In this document: positions 33,001 to 41,833 of the stretch, in pieces
Numbering within the stretch: position 1 is the stretch's first letter
Layout: every line of letters begins with the position of its first letter
Assembly (NCBI GenBank): GCA_019636345.1
Contig: JAHBXQ010000009.1
Span: 114,899-178,898 of the forward strand
DNA length: 64,000 nucleotides
Reading direction: 5' to 3'
From: Pirellulales bacterium
GTDB lineage: Bacteria; Planctomycetota; Planctomycetia; Pirellulales; Lacipirellulaceae
The notes under the pieces: model-generated
The model's input: the letters and a program-made list of their open reading frames with translations, nothing else
Told to the model about the DNA's origin: nothing
The model's database searches: none
Translations under genes and position numbers: made by a program

Positions 33001-34900
33001 CGCGGCGAATCCATTGGTTGACGGCCGCCTCGCCGGTGAAGGCGTTGCCCGGATGGATCTCTTGTTCTACGACCGAACCTGACGACTTGATGATTCGTCG
33101 TACGAAATCAACGCCGTGGATCAGCGCGTGGACGTCGGGGTCGGACGAGCTGTCGGCAAACGGCGCCGGGGCGCCGGTACGGTCCAGGCCGGTGCCGAAG
33201 TAGCGAAAATTGATCAGCGGCGTATCGCGAGGATCGGTGCTGCGGAGTTTGACGTATCCCTCCCGATTGCGCGTGTGCGATTTGAGGATGACCCAGGTAA
33301 ACAAATTGTGACGATCGACGCGCGAATAGCCGACGCTGTAGCCACGGAACGCCGATGGGATGCCGAAGATAAACAGATCGGGCTGCGGCAACTCGGGCCG
33401 CGAGCGTTTGAAGATCCCCAGCACGGCCCCGTTGCTCGTATAGAGCCCCGTCCCTTCCTCTCGCCATTGGCGAAGATGGCGGTCTGGGGCCTGCGGATCG
33501 TCAGGAACTGTGAAGGTGGCCCCGTCGAGCAACGTAAAATCATTGCGCATTTGGCTGACGACGGAGACCTCGTACCGATCTTGCAGATTCTTGCCGACTC
33601 CTGGCGACGGTACGCGACACGGGATGCACGGCGGCTTCGTCTTTGACGAACGCTTGGCGGTTTTGGCGTCCCCGATTCTCGCCAGTTCGGCGGGGTCGCC
33701 AATACCCGAGAGCATGAGCAGTTGGGGCGTATTGAACGAACCGCCGCAGAGAATCACCTCGCCCCCCGAGGCGACCTGGACCGATTCCTCCGGAATGTCC
33801 TCCGGGTTCGGGCTGACGTGGGCTCGGTAGAGACGCTTGCCCCGTTGGAATTTGACCCCGATGGCTTGTTTCCCTTTGAGGATCACCTCGGTCACTAGGC
33901 AGTCCGTCCAGATCGTCAAGTTGTCGGGATGGAGCGCCAGTGTTTCTAGCAGCAGTTCGCGAGGACTGCTGCGACGCCCCCGCATGGCGTACGGGGTCGC
34001 TCGGTTCTGGTGGACCGTCGTCCGATCGCCGTGAACAGCCAGCGGAATCAACACGACTCCCTCGGGGCTGTTGGCCTGAGTCTCGGAGTGATTGGGATCC
34101 AGCGACTGCCATGCGCGGCCTTTGAGAAAAGCCCTGACCATCGACCACGCATTGTCGAGTCCGGCGCGCTTGGATTCCCACAGCGCCGCCTTCAGCATTT
34201 TTACCAACTGCCGATCCTGTAGGCCGATCCCGAGGTCCGTGAAGGAGGTGTGCAGCCAGCCGCGAAACCCGTGGGCGCCTCTGGCGGGATCGGGGCGATA
34301 TCCGAACAGATACTTGACGCTGTTTTTGACGTATCGCCATGCCTTGCCGAACGGGCCTCGGCGGGTGAGATCCGGAACGGGGAGGTATTCGTTGCACTCG
34401 AGCCGTTGGAAGTAGCTGCGCATCGGGCCGCTGGCCCACGAGGGGTCGTCGAGAAACGACGCCAGATCGTCCCAATCCGACTCGGGGCCGGCGATCGTGA
34501 TCATGGCATTGTGGATCGTGCAGCCGCCGATGCCGGCGGCCCGGGGGTAGAAGATCCCTTCGTGAGCGGCGTCTTCGCCCGCATTACTGTCCGCGGAGTG
34601 CCACTTGGGGTCCTCGGGGATGCCGTCCGGGAGCCGTCCTCCGTGGCGTACATAGTGATCGACGAAGAATCGCCAGGAGAGATCCGGGTGTTCGGAGGAG
34701 GCGCCGTGCAACAAAGGCGCGCGTGAGACTTCGTTGCCGGCGTCAAGCGGACCTTGCTGCGTATGATTGGCGCCCGCTTCGAGGACGAGCACCTTCTTAT
34801 TGGCCCGCGCGAGTCGCGACGCCAACGGCGCCCCGCCAGCGCCTGAACCCACAATGATGTAGTCGTACATGTCTGGATTCTCTTGTTGGGCGCGGTTCAT
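29999..34900 (-). CDS. GMC oxidoreductase fused to a membrane patatin-like phospholipase
   Basis: Residues about 11-715 form a GMC flavoprotein: YDYIIVGSGAGGAPLASRLA binds FAD, and WGHHACGTCRMGPDG carries the catalytic His of the C-terminal GMC block, followed by DASIFPKIPGYFIVANVYMA. A linker of about 60 residues leads to a patatin domain: GLALSGGGIRSATFALGVLQ (oxyanion loop, about 785-805), STASGGGYIG (nucleophile Ser in a GxSxG-like turn, about 825), and LSDGGFFENL with the dyad Asp near 1442. Several hydrophobic spans (about 905-1190) interrupt the patatin part, making it membrane-bound. GMC enzymes oxidise alcohols or sterols and patatins cleave acyl esters, so one chain may release and oxidise a lipid alcohol. 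An ATG at codon 11 with AAGAGA upstream is an alternative start. Confidence 0.85.
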   Translation of the reverse strand: MNRAQQENPDMYDYIIVGSGAGGAPLASRLARANKKVLVLEAGANHTQQGPLDAGNEVSRAPLLHGASSEHPDLSWRFFVDHYVRHGGRLPDGIPEDPKWHSADSNAGEDAAHEGIFYPRAAGIGGCTIHNAMITIAGPESDWDDLASFLDDPSWASGPMRSYFQRLECNEYLPVPDLTRRGPFGKAWRYVKNSVKYLFGYRPDPARGAHGFRGWLHTSFTDLGIGLQDRQLVKMLKAALWESKRAGLDNAWSMVRAFLKGRAWQSLDPNHSETQANSPEGVVLIPLAVHGDRTTVHQNRATPYAMRGRRSSPRELLLETLALHPDNLTIWTDCLVTEVILKGKQAIGVKFQRGKRLYRAHVSPNPEDIPEESVQVASGGEVILCGGSFNTPQLLMLSGIGDPAELARIGDAKTAKRSSKTKPPCIPCRVPSPGVGKNLQDRYEVSVVSQMRNDFTLLDGATFTVPDDPQAPDRHLRQWREEGTGLYTSNGAVLGIFKRSRPELPQPDLFIFGIPSAFRGYSVGYSRVDRHNLFTWVILKSHTRNREGYVKLRSTDPRDTPLINFRYFGTGLDRTGAPAPFADSSSDPDVHALIHGVDFVRRIIKSSGSVVEQEIHPGNAFTGEAAVNQWIRRDAWGHHACGTCRMGPDGDQYAVLDSRFRVRGVDNLRVVDASIFPKIPGYFIVANVYMASEKAADVILEDAAAAQGDDSRSYPREFRQYEASAVDLRRASLPATVSSNVAAGASEVQSAADGEQNVEPQDAPSSTKEVSATVLDDAGQWSPDVTGLALSGGGIRSATFALGVLQSAARSGLLRRFDFLSTASGGGYIGSFLGRCYDRLRPNVVHAKAQLQSAAPAELVERALTAPDSPAIEWLRSHGNYVTPTGSGDGRLNAAVFVRNLLSIHLVVGLALFTLFGLANAVRFGVFDKAVGAAGLIHAGEMPVGHLVETFLGPWFSPWFILFEFLLLFLVLPKIVGYWIVSQDEHESFKLSPLLILFLISGVLLYAGVYDGLRLESLVLGIALLASVFHVEWAWNRGRDREEAIGTGGIETQRLRTRNYLTYDLGLALALAGGALGFAFIDTLAHGLQQWKLEANFPYAKAFASLGAAIMAAVPVARWLASFLREEEADGPLNSIRGVLKQGMTAGLLAIVLFTLPLVLYSFASHALFQGGQRLWIGVGATIFTLVLTVVLAFPGAVSFVNRSSLAQTYSARLARAYLGASNPARHRPSGINITEVIPGDDVASIRDYRPHEASGPLHLINVTINQTLDFGSLLRKRDRQGLNMAVSCLGVSIGEHWHSRWTRTAVTDKSGARKVPTGLHPIGLKPGCIHPLVDRLDRPADCAEMLSLRQWMGISGAAFDPGRGQTTSLGIALLMGMLNMRTGYWWDSGISAADRWGWPPLNFVRRALYLVPRYFATQALLLAEWVARYPGPWERFWHLSDGGFFENLAVYELVRRRVPRIIVCDGTADPRYGFGDFAELVRKARIDFQARIVSLTVVELNDLARNGAIPAEVRARLGTVEELKPPVDALGRPVKPSAKHAALCWVHYPSIPGSRRSLLMLIKASVTGDEPDDVQNYRLGSPDFPHESTSDQSFNEAQWESYRKLGEHEGSEVLSGDWFWNIPLPLSESGAP

Positions 34901-34909
34901 GGTCGAGAA

Positions 34910-37900
34910 TCACAAGGTCTTGAGCAATTCGACGAGTCCGTTCTTGTCCTCGTCGGTCATGGAATCGAACCAAGGGAAGTAGTGCCCTTTGTCCATGACG
35001 AAGTCGGGGCACTTATTGACGTCCATCAGCGCCGGCGCGATCTTTTCTCTCATCAGTTTCCTGGCAGCGACAGCGTCGAGGTGGCGCGATTTGATTTCCG
35101 CCAAGCCGTTGACGAGCGCGGAGATCGCGGCTTTCTGCTGGGCCGGTTCGGCCTCCGGGTTGAAATTCGCCAGCAGATTGACCGGCGTCCCCGCGGGAAT
35201 GGGGCCGATGCGCACGTCACCCAATTTGCCGGCGTTGAAGTAGATGACCAATCCCCCGAACACCCCGAATAGCAAGAGGACGTAACCGGCGCGTCGGACG
35301 TACCGGCGACTTAGCGGCAGCCAAAGTGCAAGACTTACTGCCGACAAAGCCACAACTGGCAGGAGCCAGGGCTGGACATGGCGCAACCAGTCGACATGCC
35401 GAGGTTGCGGGCCATCTTGCACGATCCACAGGACGACCGCCGTCAAAACCGTGGCGGCTAGAAACAGATAAGCAAGCAGCTTCCTGCTGGCGCCCCGCTT
35501 GCTTGTCAGCAGCACGACGAAGGCGCCGACGATCAAGATCGTGCTGGGCAACCACATGGGTTGCACGCCATGGAGCCAACGGAATCCAGGAACCTTGTAA
35601 AGATTGGAGGCGAGATAAAATCGGTGGGCGAGATAGGGAACTCGCTCCGAATCGATCGTCAGGTACGATTCCTGCGTCGTTCGCCAGATTAGACCGTGGT
35701 CGCGGCGCAGTCGTTCCGCCGTGGCGCCGTTGTAACTGCTGCTGGTCAGTCGTCGCTGGGGCCAGAGCAGTTTTCGAATCGCGTCGTCGTACGCTTCTAA
35801 GCGGCCATTGACCGAGGGGTCGCCGTTGAAGAGTCCGAGGCTATTGTTATGCAAGAACGGGGCGGTCGCCCAAATCGACATCAGCGTCGGCACGCGGTAG
35901 TATCCGGGGCCCCCGCCGCCGTCAGGCTTTTTCGTGTTGGGATTGATATGCCGCGGCGTAAACATGTCCATCCCGCCCTGCTTGCCCAGGTACGGGTTGA
36001 AGTATTCGATGCCCCCCGGCGACGGCAACGCACGAAAGCTTTCCGAGGCGAAATCCTCCCACATATGTCCCGTCATCCCGTTGGTCGCCATCGCGCGGGC
36101 GGCGTTGGTCTTCACGAGGTTGATCGGGATGCGGTAGTCGGTCGACAGGTAATTCTCGGTCCAAAACGTCGGCTCGTTGACGATTCGCTCGGCCCACTGG
36201 CGATATTCAGGATCGTTGAGCCATTGCGCCGGATCGTGTTCCCAAAGCTCGCCGATATTCGCGGCCTTCATGCGAGATCGCAGTCGCCGATCCGCCAGCC
36301 GTTGCGTCGGACCGGATTGCTCGTCCGCTGAGCCCTCGCCGCCTGCTCTTGCATGCGACTCGTACGTTACGGCGGCGGCGTTTTGGCCGGGCGGTACTGC
36401 GGACGAGTCGAAATCGGGGATCAACGACAAGGTGCTTTCCGGCTGGATGCTGGAGTGGCAGACGATGCAGTTTCTGGCGAAGGCCTCTCGCCCCCTTGCT
36501 AATTGCGTCGTATCGACGCGGCGCGCCTTTTCCGCGGCCAACAGTTCGTTGAAGTCGGTCTGTTGCTGCCTAGCTTGGTCTCGCAGTTTATCGAGATCCG
36601 CCGGACCGATCGGTTTGAGTCGAGCCTGGGCGCCCTCGGTTGCAAGCAGCGGCATCGCCGGCGTGATCCTCAGAAAATAATCTCTCAGCCCCGGCACGCG
36701 GCGTTCGGTCGCGTTCCAGTACACCGACGACTCTTCGCAATCCGCCAAGCGGAACGGCCGTTGCGGAGTAAATCCAACCACGACCTGATGCAGTTTGTTC
36801 CATTGCTCCCAGTAGCTGCCGATGTTGAGGTAGACGCGGGCCAGGGCGCCCCATGTCCCGATCGAGTCCGACCCGTCGAGCAGAATTCGCGGCACGCTCC
36901 GCGGATCGTCGTTAGAACGCCGAATGCGATCGAGGATGCCGAGCTTTTCCGCCAGCGAGACGATCGCATCGGGCACGACGTCCTCGCAGTCGCCTGGGCG
37001 ACCGGGATTGGGAGTCTTCCACAACGACGGGAGATGTTTGCTGCGGGACGAAAGGTCTTCCGACGGGTTGAACAGCGAGACAACGGCTCGTTGCCGGAGG
37101 CCGAAGACGGCGTTCATCGAATTGGGGTTATTGATGTTGTCCGAGGCGATCAAGGACGTGTCGATCGTGCCGCGAGGTTGGCTCTCGAGCAGATGGTAGA
37201 CGAAGTGTTCCGGTTTCAATTGATTGCCCACAGTGGCGCGCATGCTCAGATACTGCGCACCGATATTGCCGGAGAGATCCGACCAGCGCGGATTCACGAC
37301 GTCCCGCGGAGGCATGAGCGGGTGAAACGAAGCGTGGCAGAACGCACAACTCATCCCGACTCGATAGGGCCGAATCAGATTCGGATCGTTGTAGTAGGTG
37401 CGATCGCTGAAGTATCGCTCTGGGTCCCAGCGTTCTTGCGCGGCCGCGTCAAAGTAGGGATTGGGAAAGAGCCGCAAGCCGATCACGCCGCTGGAGAGAC
37501 CGTACAAATCAGGGGGCGGGACCGTGCCGTCGAGTTCCGCGTATGATTCTGAACTGGCCAGATGCACGTCGCTCCGCACGTGTCCTGCGCCGTCACCGGC
37601 GGAGGCGCCGTCATGCTGGGCGGAATCGTCCGCTTGCTCAGCGAGATAGCTCGACGGATAGCGATAGTCCTCGTTTCTGAAGGCCCCTGGATTGCCGACG
37701 TAGAGGCCCGACCCGTTATATTCGCCAGAGGCGGTTTTGCGTCGCAATCCGACTTGCGACTTGTCGCGTCCAGCGGCGATCTTGGCAAAGGTCTGCGTGA
37801 CGAACGCTCGGCGCCACTGTCGGACGGCATCGTCGGCCGGCAAATCGAGCCAGAGGCCGAACTCGTCGGGATTGGGGCGTCGGGCTTGCTCCATGTCAGG

Positions 37901-38491
37901 CTCGTTGATCAGCCCGTCCGACTCGAACCGTTGATTTCTGCGGCGCGAATCGACCAGCTTGAGCAGATCGATGAATCCGAGGCTGTCAGTGCAGAGCCAA
38001 TCCCAGAATCCTTCGTTGCCGGCGCACCATACCATCCACGTATTTCGGCCGATTCGCTCCGAGGCATTCAACGCGGGCGCTATGGCTTTACGGTCCGAAC
38101 TGAGCGGCGACCCGTTCGGTCTTTCATCCTGTTTGTCGAGCAGAACGTCGGGCCAAACGAACTGGTTTTCAGGATCCTCTGCCACGCACAGGGAATCCAT
38201 CCCCTTAAAGAAATCGGGCACATGAAGTTGCTCAGCTTCGCCAGCGCAGGGCGGCTGGTAGGGGTCGCCCGTACCCTGAGCGTGCCAACTCTTGGGACGA
38301 TCGCGATCGTAAGTCGTGCGGACCTTGCCATAGCTGTAATGGGCGGCCGCTTCTGCATTAGAGATCTGCTCGGCGACGGCCCGCTTCTTGGCATCGTCAG
38401 TCTGCGCTTCTGGTTCCTTTGACGGCGAACAGCCGGCGGCGATCGCCAGCGACAGCGATACGCTGCCGATCAAGGCGGGATGCAGTCTCAT
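34910..38491 (-). CDS. Large lipoprotein with two c-type heme motifs and C-terminal membrane helices
   Basis: The ATG at 38491 follows GAGGGAG and opens a lipoprotein signal (ALIGSVSLSLAIAAGC); an earlier codon at 38509 is less likely. Two CxxCH motifs are present: CAFCH in RVGMSCAFCHASFHP (near residue 380) and CIVCH in GREAFARNCIVCHSS (near 675). The phrase YGLSSGVIGLRLFPNPYFD recurs in cytochrome-like proteins of this type. The last 220 residues hold about three transmembrane helices. It is therefore a membrane-bound periplasmic electron-transfer protein, and it ends only 9 bases before the GMC-patatin gene, for which it could be the electron acceptor (inference). Confidence 0.8.
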   Translation of the reverse strand: MRLHPALIGSVSLSLAIAAGCSPSKEPEAQTDDAKKRAVAEQISNAEAAAHYSYGKVRTTYDRDRPKSWHAQGTGDPYQPPCAGEAEQLHVPDFFKGMDSLCVAEDPENQFVWPDVLLDKQDERPNGSPLSSDRKAIAPALNASERIGRNTWMVWCAGNEGFWDWLCTDSLGFIDLLKLVDSRRRNQRFESDGLINEPDMEQARRPNPDEFGLWLDLPADDAVRQWRRAFVTQTFAKIAAGRDKSQVGLRRKTASGEYNGSGLYVGNPGAFRNEDYRYPSSYLAEQADDSAQHDGASAGDGAGHVRSDVHLASSESYAELDGTVPPPDLYGLSSGVIGLRLFPNPYFDAAAQERWDPERYFSDRTYYNDPNLIRPYRVGMSCAFCHASFHPLMPPRDVVNPRWSDLSGNIGAQYLSMRATVGNQLKPEHFVYHLLESQPRGTIDTSLIASDNINNPNSMNAVFGLRQRAVVSLFNPSEDLSSRSKHLPSLWKTPNPGRPGDCEDVVPDAIVSLAEKLGILDRIRRSNDDPRSVPRILLDGSDSIGTWGALARVYLNIGSYWEQWNKLHQVVVGFTPQRPFRLADCEESSVYWNATERRVPGLRDYFLRITPAMPLLATEGAQARLKPIGPADLDKLRDQARQQQTDFNELLAAEKARRVDTTQLARGREAFARNCIVCHSSIQPESTLSLIPDFDSSAVPPGQNAAAVTYESHARAGGEGSADEQSGPTQRLADRRLRSRMKAANIGELWEHDPAQWLNDPEYRQWAERIVNEPTFWTENYLSTDYRIPINLVKTNAARAMATNGMTGHMWEDFASESFRALPSPGGIEYFNPYLGKQGGMDMFTPRHINPNTKKPDGGGGPGYYRVPTLMSIWATAPFLHNNSLGLFNGDPSVNGRLEAYDDAIRKLLWPQRRLTSSSYNGATAERLRRDHGLIWRTTQESYLTIDSERVPYLAHRFYLASNLYKVPGFRWLHGVQPMWLPSTILIVGAFVVLLTSKRGASRKLLAYLFLAATVLTAVVLWIVQDGPQPRHVDWLRHVQPWLLPVVALSAVSLALWLPLSRRYVRRAGYVLLLFGVFGGLVIYFNAGKLGDVRIGPIPAGTPVNLLANFNPEAEPAQQKAAISALVNGLAEIKSRHLDAVAARKLMREKIAPALMDVNKCPDFVMDKGHYFPWFDSMTDEDKNGLVELLKTL

Positions 38492-38689
38492 GTGCAGACT
38501 CCCTCGCAAACGTGAGGAGATCGCAAGTCTTGTAACTCGTGCTCGGCAAGTGCGGAAGGTCCAGCAACAACGAGATATGATTCAAGTCGAGAGAAGCTCG
38601 AATTGCTCGTCGAACTGGGGGAGAGTCGGGTCCATGCGGGCTTTCTACGTGTTGTCGGACCAATCGAGACGCTTCAAATCAGTCGATTG

Positions 38690-40381
38690 TCAATCCAGCA
38701 TCCGCTTCAACCTAGCGGACATCGCAGGGGGGCGGTACGGCTTACGCTTCGTTGACGAGACAACGCGTCTCGAATGCGACTGCTTCCCGGAGAGGCGTCG
38801 TCGGACCTCTGGGTTCAGGACCGCGTGGTAGGCGATCTCGTCCGCAACGTCGCGGACCTCAATCGTGAGCTGCGATTCATTGACGTTCATCGCATTGGCC
38901 AACGCAGCGCGAATGCGTGCTGGGTCGTCGTTGGGGAACAGGGCGACGATGTCGTCCACTTGGCTCAGCCGTCGCGCCGTGGGATTAGCGTTCAGGGCGC
39001 TCATGCCTCCCGCCGCAACGGAACTGGGCAAAGCGGCGCGCAGCAGCTTGTCGACGTTCAGCAGGCCCGGTCCGTAGTTGCTCGCGTCCCAACCGTTTGG
39101 GGCGTCGAATCCTTTCGACACGAGCACTTCCTTGAAGGCCGCCGCCAGGCCTCCCATTCCGAACCGGTTGATCAAGGCGGCGCGACCGTGGTGCGCCAGC
39201 CAGAGGGCGGCGGCGCCGGCCGTGATGGCGGTCGCAAAAGACGTGCCCGATCCTGGGGCGACCGTGAACCCGGTCGTCGACGCCTGGGCGCGCCACACGG
39301 ATTCCCCGGGGGCCGTGATGTCCACTTGGGCGCCAGAAGCCGAATCCGCCCAGACTTGCTTACTGCAATTGCAAGCGGCGACCGCGATGACTTCATCGAG
39401 TTTCGCAGGGTACACCACGAACGGCCAAACATTGCCCGCCGCGGCGACGATGATCACCCCTCGTTCGATCGCATACTGGACCGACCGGTGCAAGAATCGC
39501 GAGTAAAGCGGCCCCCCCAGGCTGATCGAGAGGACGTGGTGCCCTTCGTCCGCGGCAAAGCGAATCGCTTCGGCCAGCTTGGCGAACGAGAACAATACGA
39601 CGCTGGTGGTGATTCGCAGCGGCACTAGCTCCGCCAGCGGCGCCACGCCGGTCACGGCGCGACCCGGGCCGACGGAACTCATGATCACGCTGCCGGTGCC
39701 GGTGCCGTGACCGGGGGAAAAGCCGCTGAGAGTGTCGCGTGGGTCGAGATCGCCTTCCTCGAAATCTCGACCCCGGCTGACCAGGACGCGGGCGGCGTCG
39801 AGCTCGGGATGATCGGTGTAACCCGTGTCGGGGTGCCCGACGATAATTCCCTGACCGCGCGATTTGCCGCCGGGGGGACGAGGCGCATCCCAGGCGGCGG
39901 CGACTCGGCAGAACGCGAGCGCCCAATCAGGCGCCGCAGAGCAGGACAGATCCGAGTCCTCACCGCCTGAGGAGGAAGACGACGATCGCGAAACCGTCGC
40001 AAACTCGGGCCGCATCATCTGAGGCATTTCATCGGGGAGAAGAAGCGAAGGCTCGCAATCCTCGACCAGCCGATGTTGGCGAAGGCGATACGCCAAGTCA
40101 AACGCCTGCGCAACAGTCGGGTTGCTTTTGTCAGCGGGGCGACGAACGCTCACGTCCCGCGACTCACGACCCATTAACGCGACGATCCAGTCGCCGGGAA
40201 GTTCCTGTCGAACGATCTTGCGGGCCAGACTCAGCGTCTCGACGGGACTGATACCTGGAACGCCGACCCGGACTACCAAGCCATCGGACCTGGCCATCGC
40301 CGAAAATCGCGTGGGGGTCGGCTGTCTGGCAGCCAAACGATTGGCGGTACGCGAGCGTCGAGTTGATCGTTTGCGTGCCAT
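38690..40381 (-). CDS. Subtilisin-like serine protease (S8 family)
   Basis: The 563-residue protein has all three catalytic blocks: Asp in IVGHPDTGYTDHPEL (about 185), His in GHGTGTGSVI (about 226) and Ser in GSGTSFATAI (about 380), plus the oxyanion Asn in IVAAAGNVW. The N-terminal 150 residues, with an Arg-rich start and a Ser-run (SRSSSSSSGGED), resemble a propeptide and linker. No clear signal peptide is visible. The C-terminal 110 residues carry a helical segment and a basic tail. It is co-directional with the redox/lipase genes but separated by 198 bases, so it may have its own promoter. Confidence 0.88.
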   Translation of the reverse strand: MARKRSTRRSRTANRLAARQPTPTRFSAMARSDGLVVRVGVPGISPVETLSLARKIVRQELPGDWIVALMGRESRDVSVRRPADKSNPTVAQAFDLAYRLRQHRLVEDCEPSLLLPDEMPQMMRPEFATVSRSSSSSSGGEDSDLSCSAAPDWALAFCRVAAAWDAPRPPGGKSRGQGIIVGHPDTGYTDHPELDAARVLVSRGRDFEEGDLDPRDTLSGFSPGHGTGTGSVIMSSVGPGRAVTGVAPLAELVPLRITTSVVLFSFAKLAEAIRFAADEGHHVLSISLGGPLYSRFLHRSVQYAIERGVIIVAAAGNVWPFVVYPAKLDEVIAVAACNCSKQVWADSASGAQVDITAPGESVWRAQASTTGFTVAPGSGTSFATAITAGAAALWLAHHGRAALINRFGMGGLAAAFKEVLVSKGFDAPNGWDASNYGPGLLNVDKLLRAALPSSVAAGGMSALNANPTARRLSQVDDIVALFPNDDPARIRAALANAMNVNESQLTIEVRDVADEIAYHAVLNPEVRRRLSGKQSHSRRVVSSTKRKPYRPPAMSARLKRMLD

Positions 40382-40949
40382 GAACCGCGAACCAGTAACG
40401 GAAACGGATGACTACTTCAGCACGCGCAGAACAGACTCCAAAGTGAAACGCGGATGCGAACTCTACTCAGGAACTCGCAATCCTCAGACGACAAACACAG
40501 CTCTACAACCTCACCGAAGATATCGCGTTCATCCAATCTTGCAAGGTTTTGTTGGATGAATTCGCTACGAATTCACCTGCTGACGGCCCTGGCGACAGTG
40601 AACTAGAAGGATTAACCCTAGGATTTCCATGACTATTTGACGGTCATCCGCTTGGCCGCGTTAGGCAGGGCCAACGCACACTAACTTCCTTTACGGACAA
40701 GGAGTTGCATCAAGAAGTCGGGGCTCCCTCCGGCCCTGCGTCGTTTCATGAGTTGGGTTTGCTTGCCGGGATGCTGCTTGACGTGTCCTGGTTCATCGTG
40801 AACTGGAATTCCGGTCTTGGGGCGTTAGCGGGTCGAAATCGCGAATTGATGTTTAGGTTCCGATGGGCTGAAGTGGACGCCAAGACCTGGACAGCTTAAT
40901 AAGGTGGCGAACACCCTTTCCGGGGGTGACGCCTATCTGGAGGTTTGGA

Positions 40950-41290
40950 ACGCTTCGAGGAAGCGGCGGAGTTTCGAGTCGTCATTCAAGGCGAGGGTGG
41001 CGCTGTCGGGCTGTCGCGGGAACTAAACGACGTCTCAGTTAGCGAGCAAGTACGAGGTCCACGCCGGCCAAGTGACGGCGTGTAAGAAACAGTTGTTCTC
41101 GGGAGCGGCGGGCCAGTTCGAGGACCGGCCAGGACGGAAGCCGGACGAGGCCTCGACGGACGAACAGGAGTCGTACGAGCAGATCGGCCCGCTAAGTACG
41201 GGCTGTTCGTCGGACATCGGAAGTATGGATGACGGCTTCTCAAGTCCCCAGCTTCTGAGTCGCGCTGAACGGCTCCTGTTCAAGGCAATC
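40950..41290 (+). pseudogene. Decayed IS3-family OrfA transposase fragment
   Basis: One frame reads RKRRSFESSFKARVALSGCRGN, stop, TTSQLASKYEVHAGQVTACKKQ and LFSGAAGQFEDRPGRKPDEA, which is the helix-turn-helix N-terminus of IS3-type OrfA proteins (KARVALEALRG-K-T...LA.KYEVHP.QVT.WKKQL). An in-frame TAA at about 41026, a changed Trp (TGT) and a lost start codon show decay; after EQESYEQIG the similarity ends abruptly. The stretch before it (about 40872-40950) could be the left end of the element, but no matching right end was found. The rest of 40382-41833 has no gene I would support. Confidence 0.65.
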
Positions 41291-41424
41291 TTCCGCATGG
41301 TGCCCACCCCCCCCATTTCGCCAAGCTTGCTGCGACGCAGCTGATGTCTCTGATCTCGTCGTTCGGTTCCCGGCCGTCCGACCAACAATAGGCACCCACT
41401 GTGAAGTTCGGGTGAAGCCGAAGC

Positions 41425-41534
41425 CTAGTGCTTTGTCACACGAGTGTTTTGGGATTCACGTTTGCCTAAGCCATTAGATGCCAGGGACTTCCGATTTGCC
41501 AGCACTCCAAAATCCTGCTGTGACGGAGCACTAG
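41425..41534. mobile_element. 110-bp MITE-like element with imperfect terminal inverted repeats
   Basis: The left end CTAGTGCTTTGTCACACGAG and the reverse complement of the right end CTAGTGCTCCGTCACAGCAG align over 30 bases with about 22 identities, including outer CTAGTGCT, GTCACA and TTTTGG. Both outer edges are CTAG. The interior has no coding potential. It lies 300 bases upstream of the giant surface-protein gene, near a decayed transposase. This fits a small non-autonomous transposable element or a repeated palindromic element. Confidence 0.6.
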
Positions 41535-41833
41535 CTCGCTGTGGCGACCGATCGCCGTGCGAAATCATAGAGTGAACACACCCAACACTCCCGATCGGAC
41601 GTGGAAAGCCCCCTATCCCCGACGACCGCAGTAGAGGACGCGGGGGGAGGTCCGACGCAGTCGGGACGATACGTTCCGCCAATTGGCCGACGCCGTGCAC
41701 AAAAAGCATTTGCAACCAGAATCTGGACCGGCTACAACGTCGGCTCTCATCATCTGGCCAGGAACTGGCCAGCGGCTGCACAACTCTCCAGCAATCGACG
41801 GACCGCATCGCCTTTCTTCGGAGACGCCCTCTC

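Noticed and set aside
40705..40899. 64-codon plus-strand frame upstream of the IS3 remnant
   Set aside because: No family, no convincing ribosome site, and it lies in decayed mobile-element DNA.
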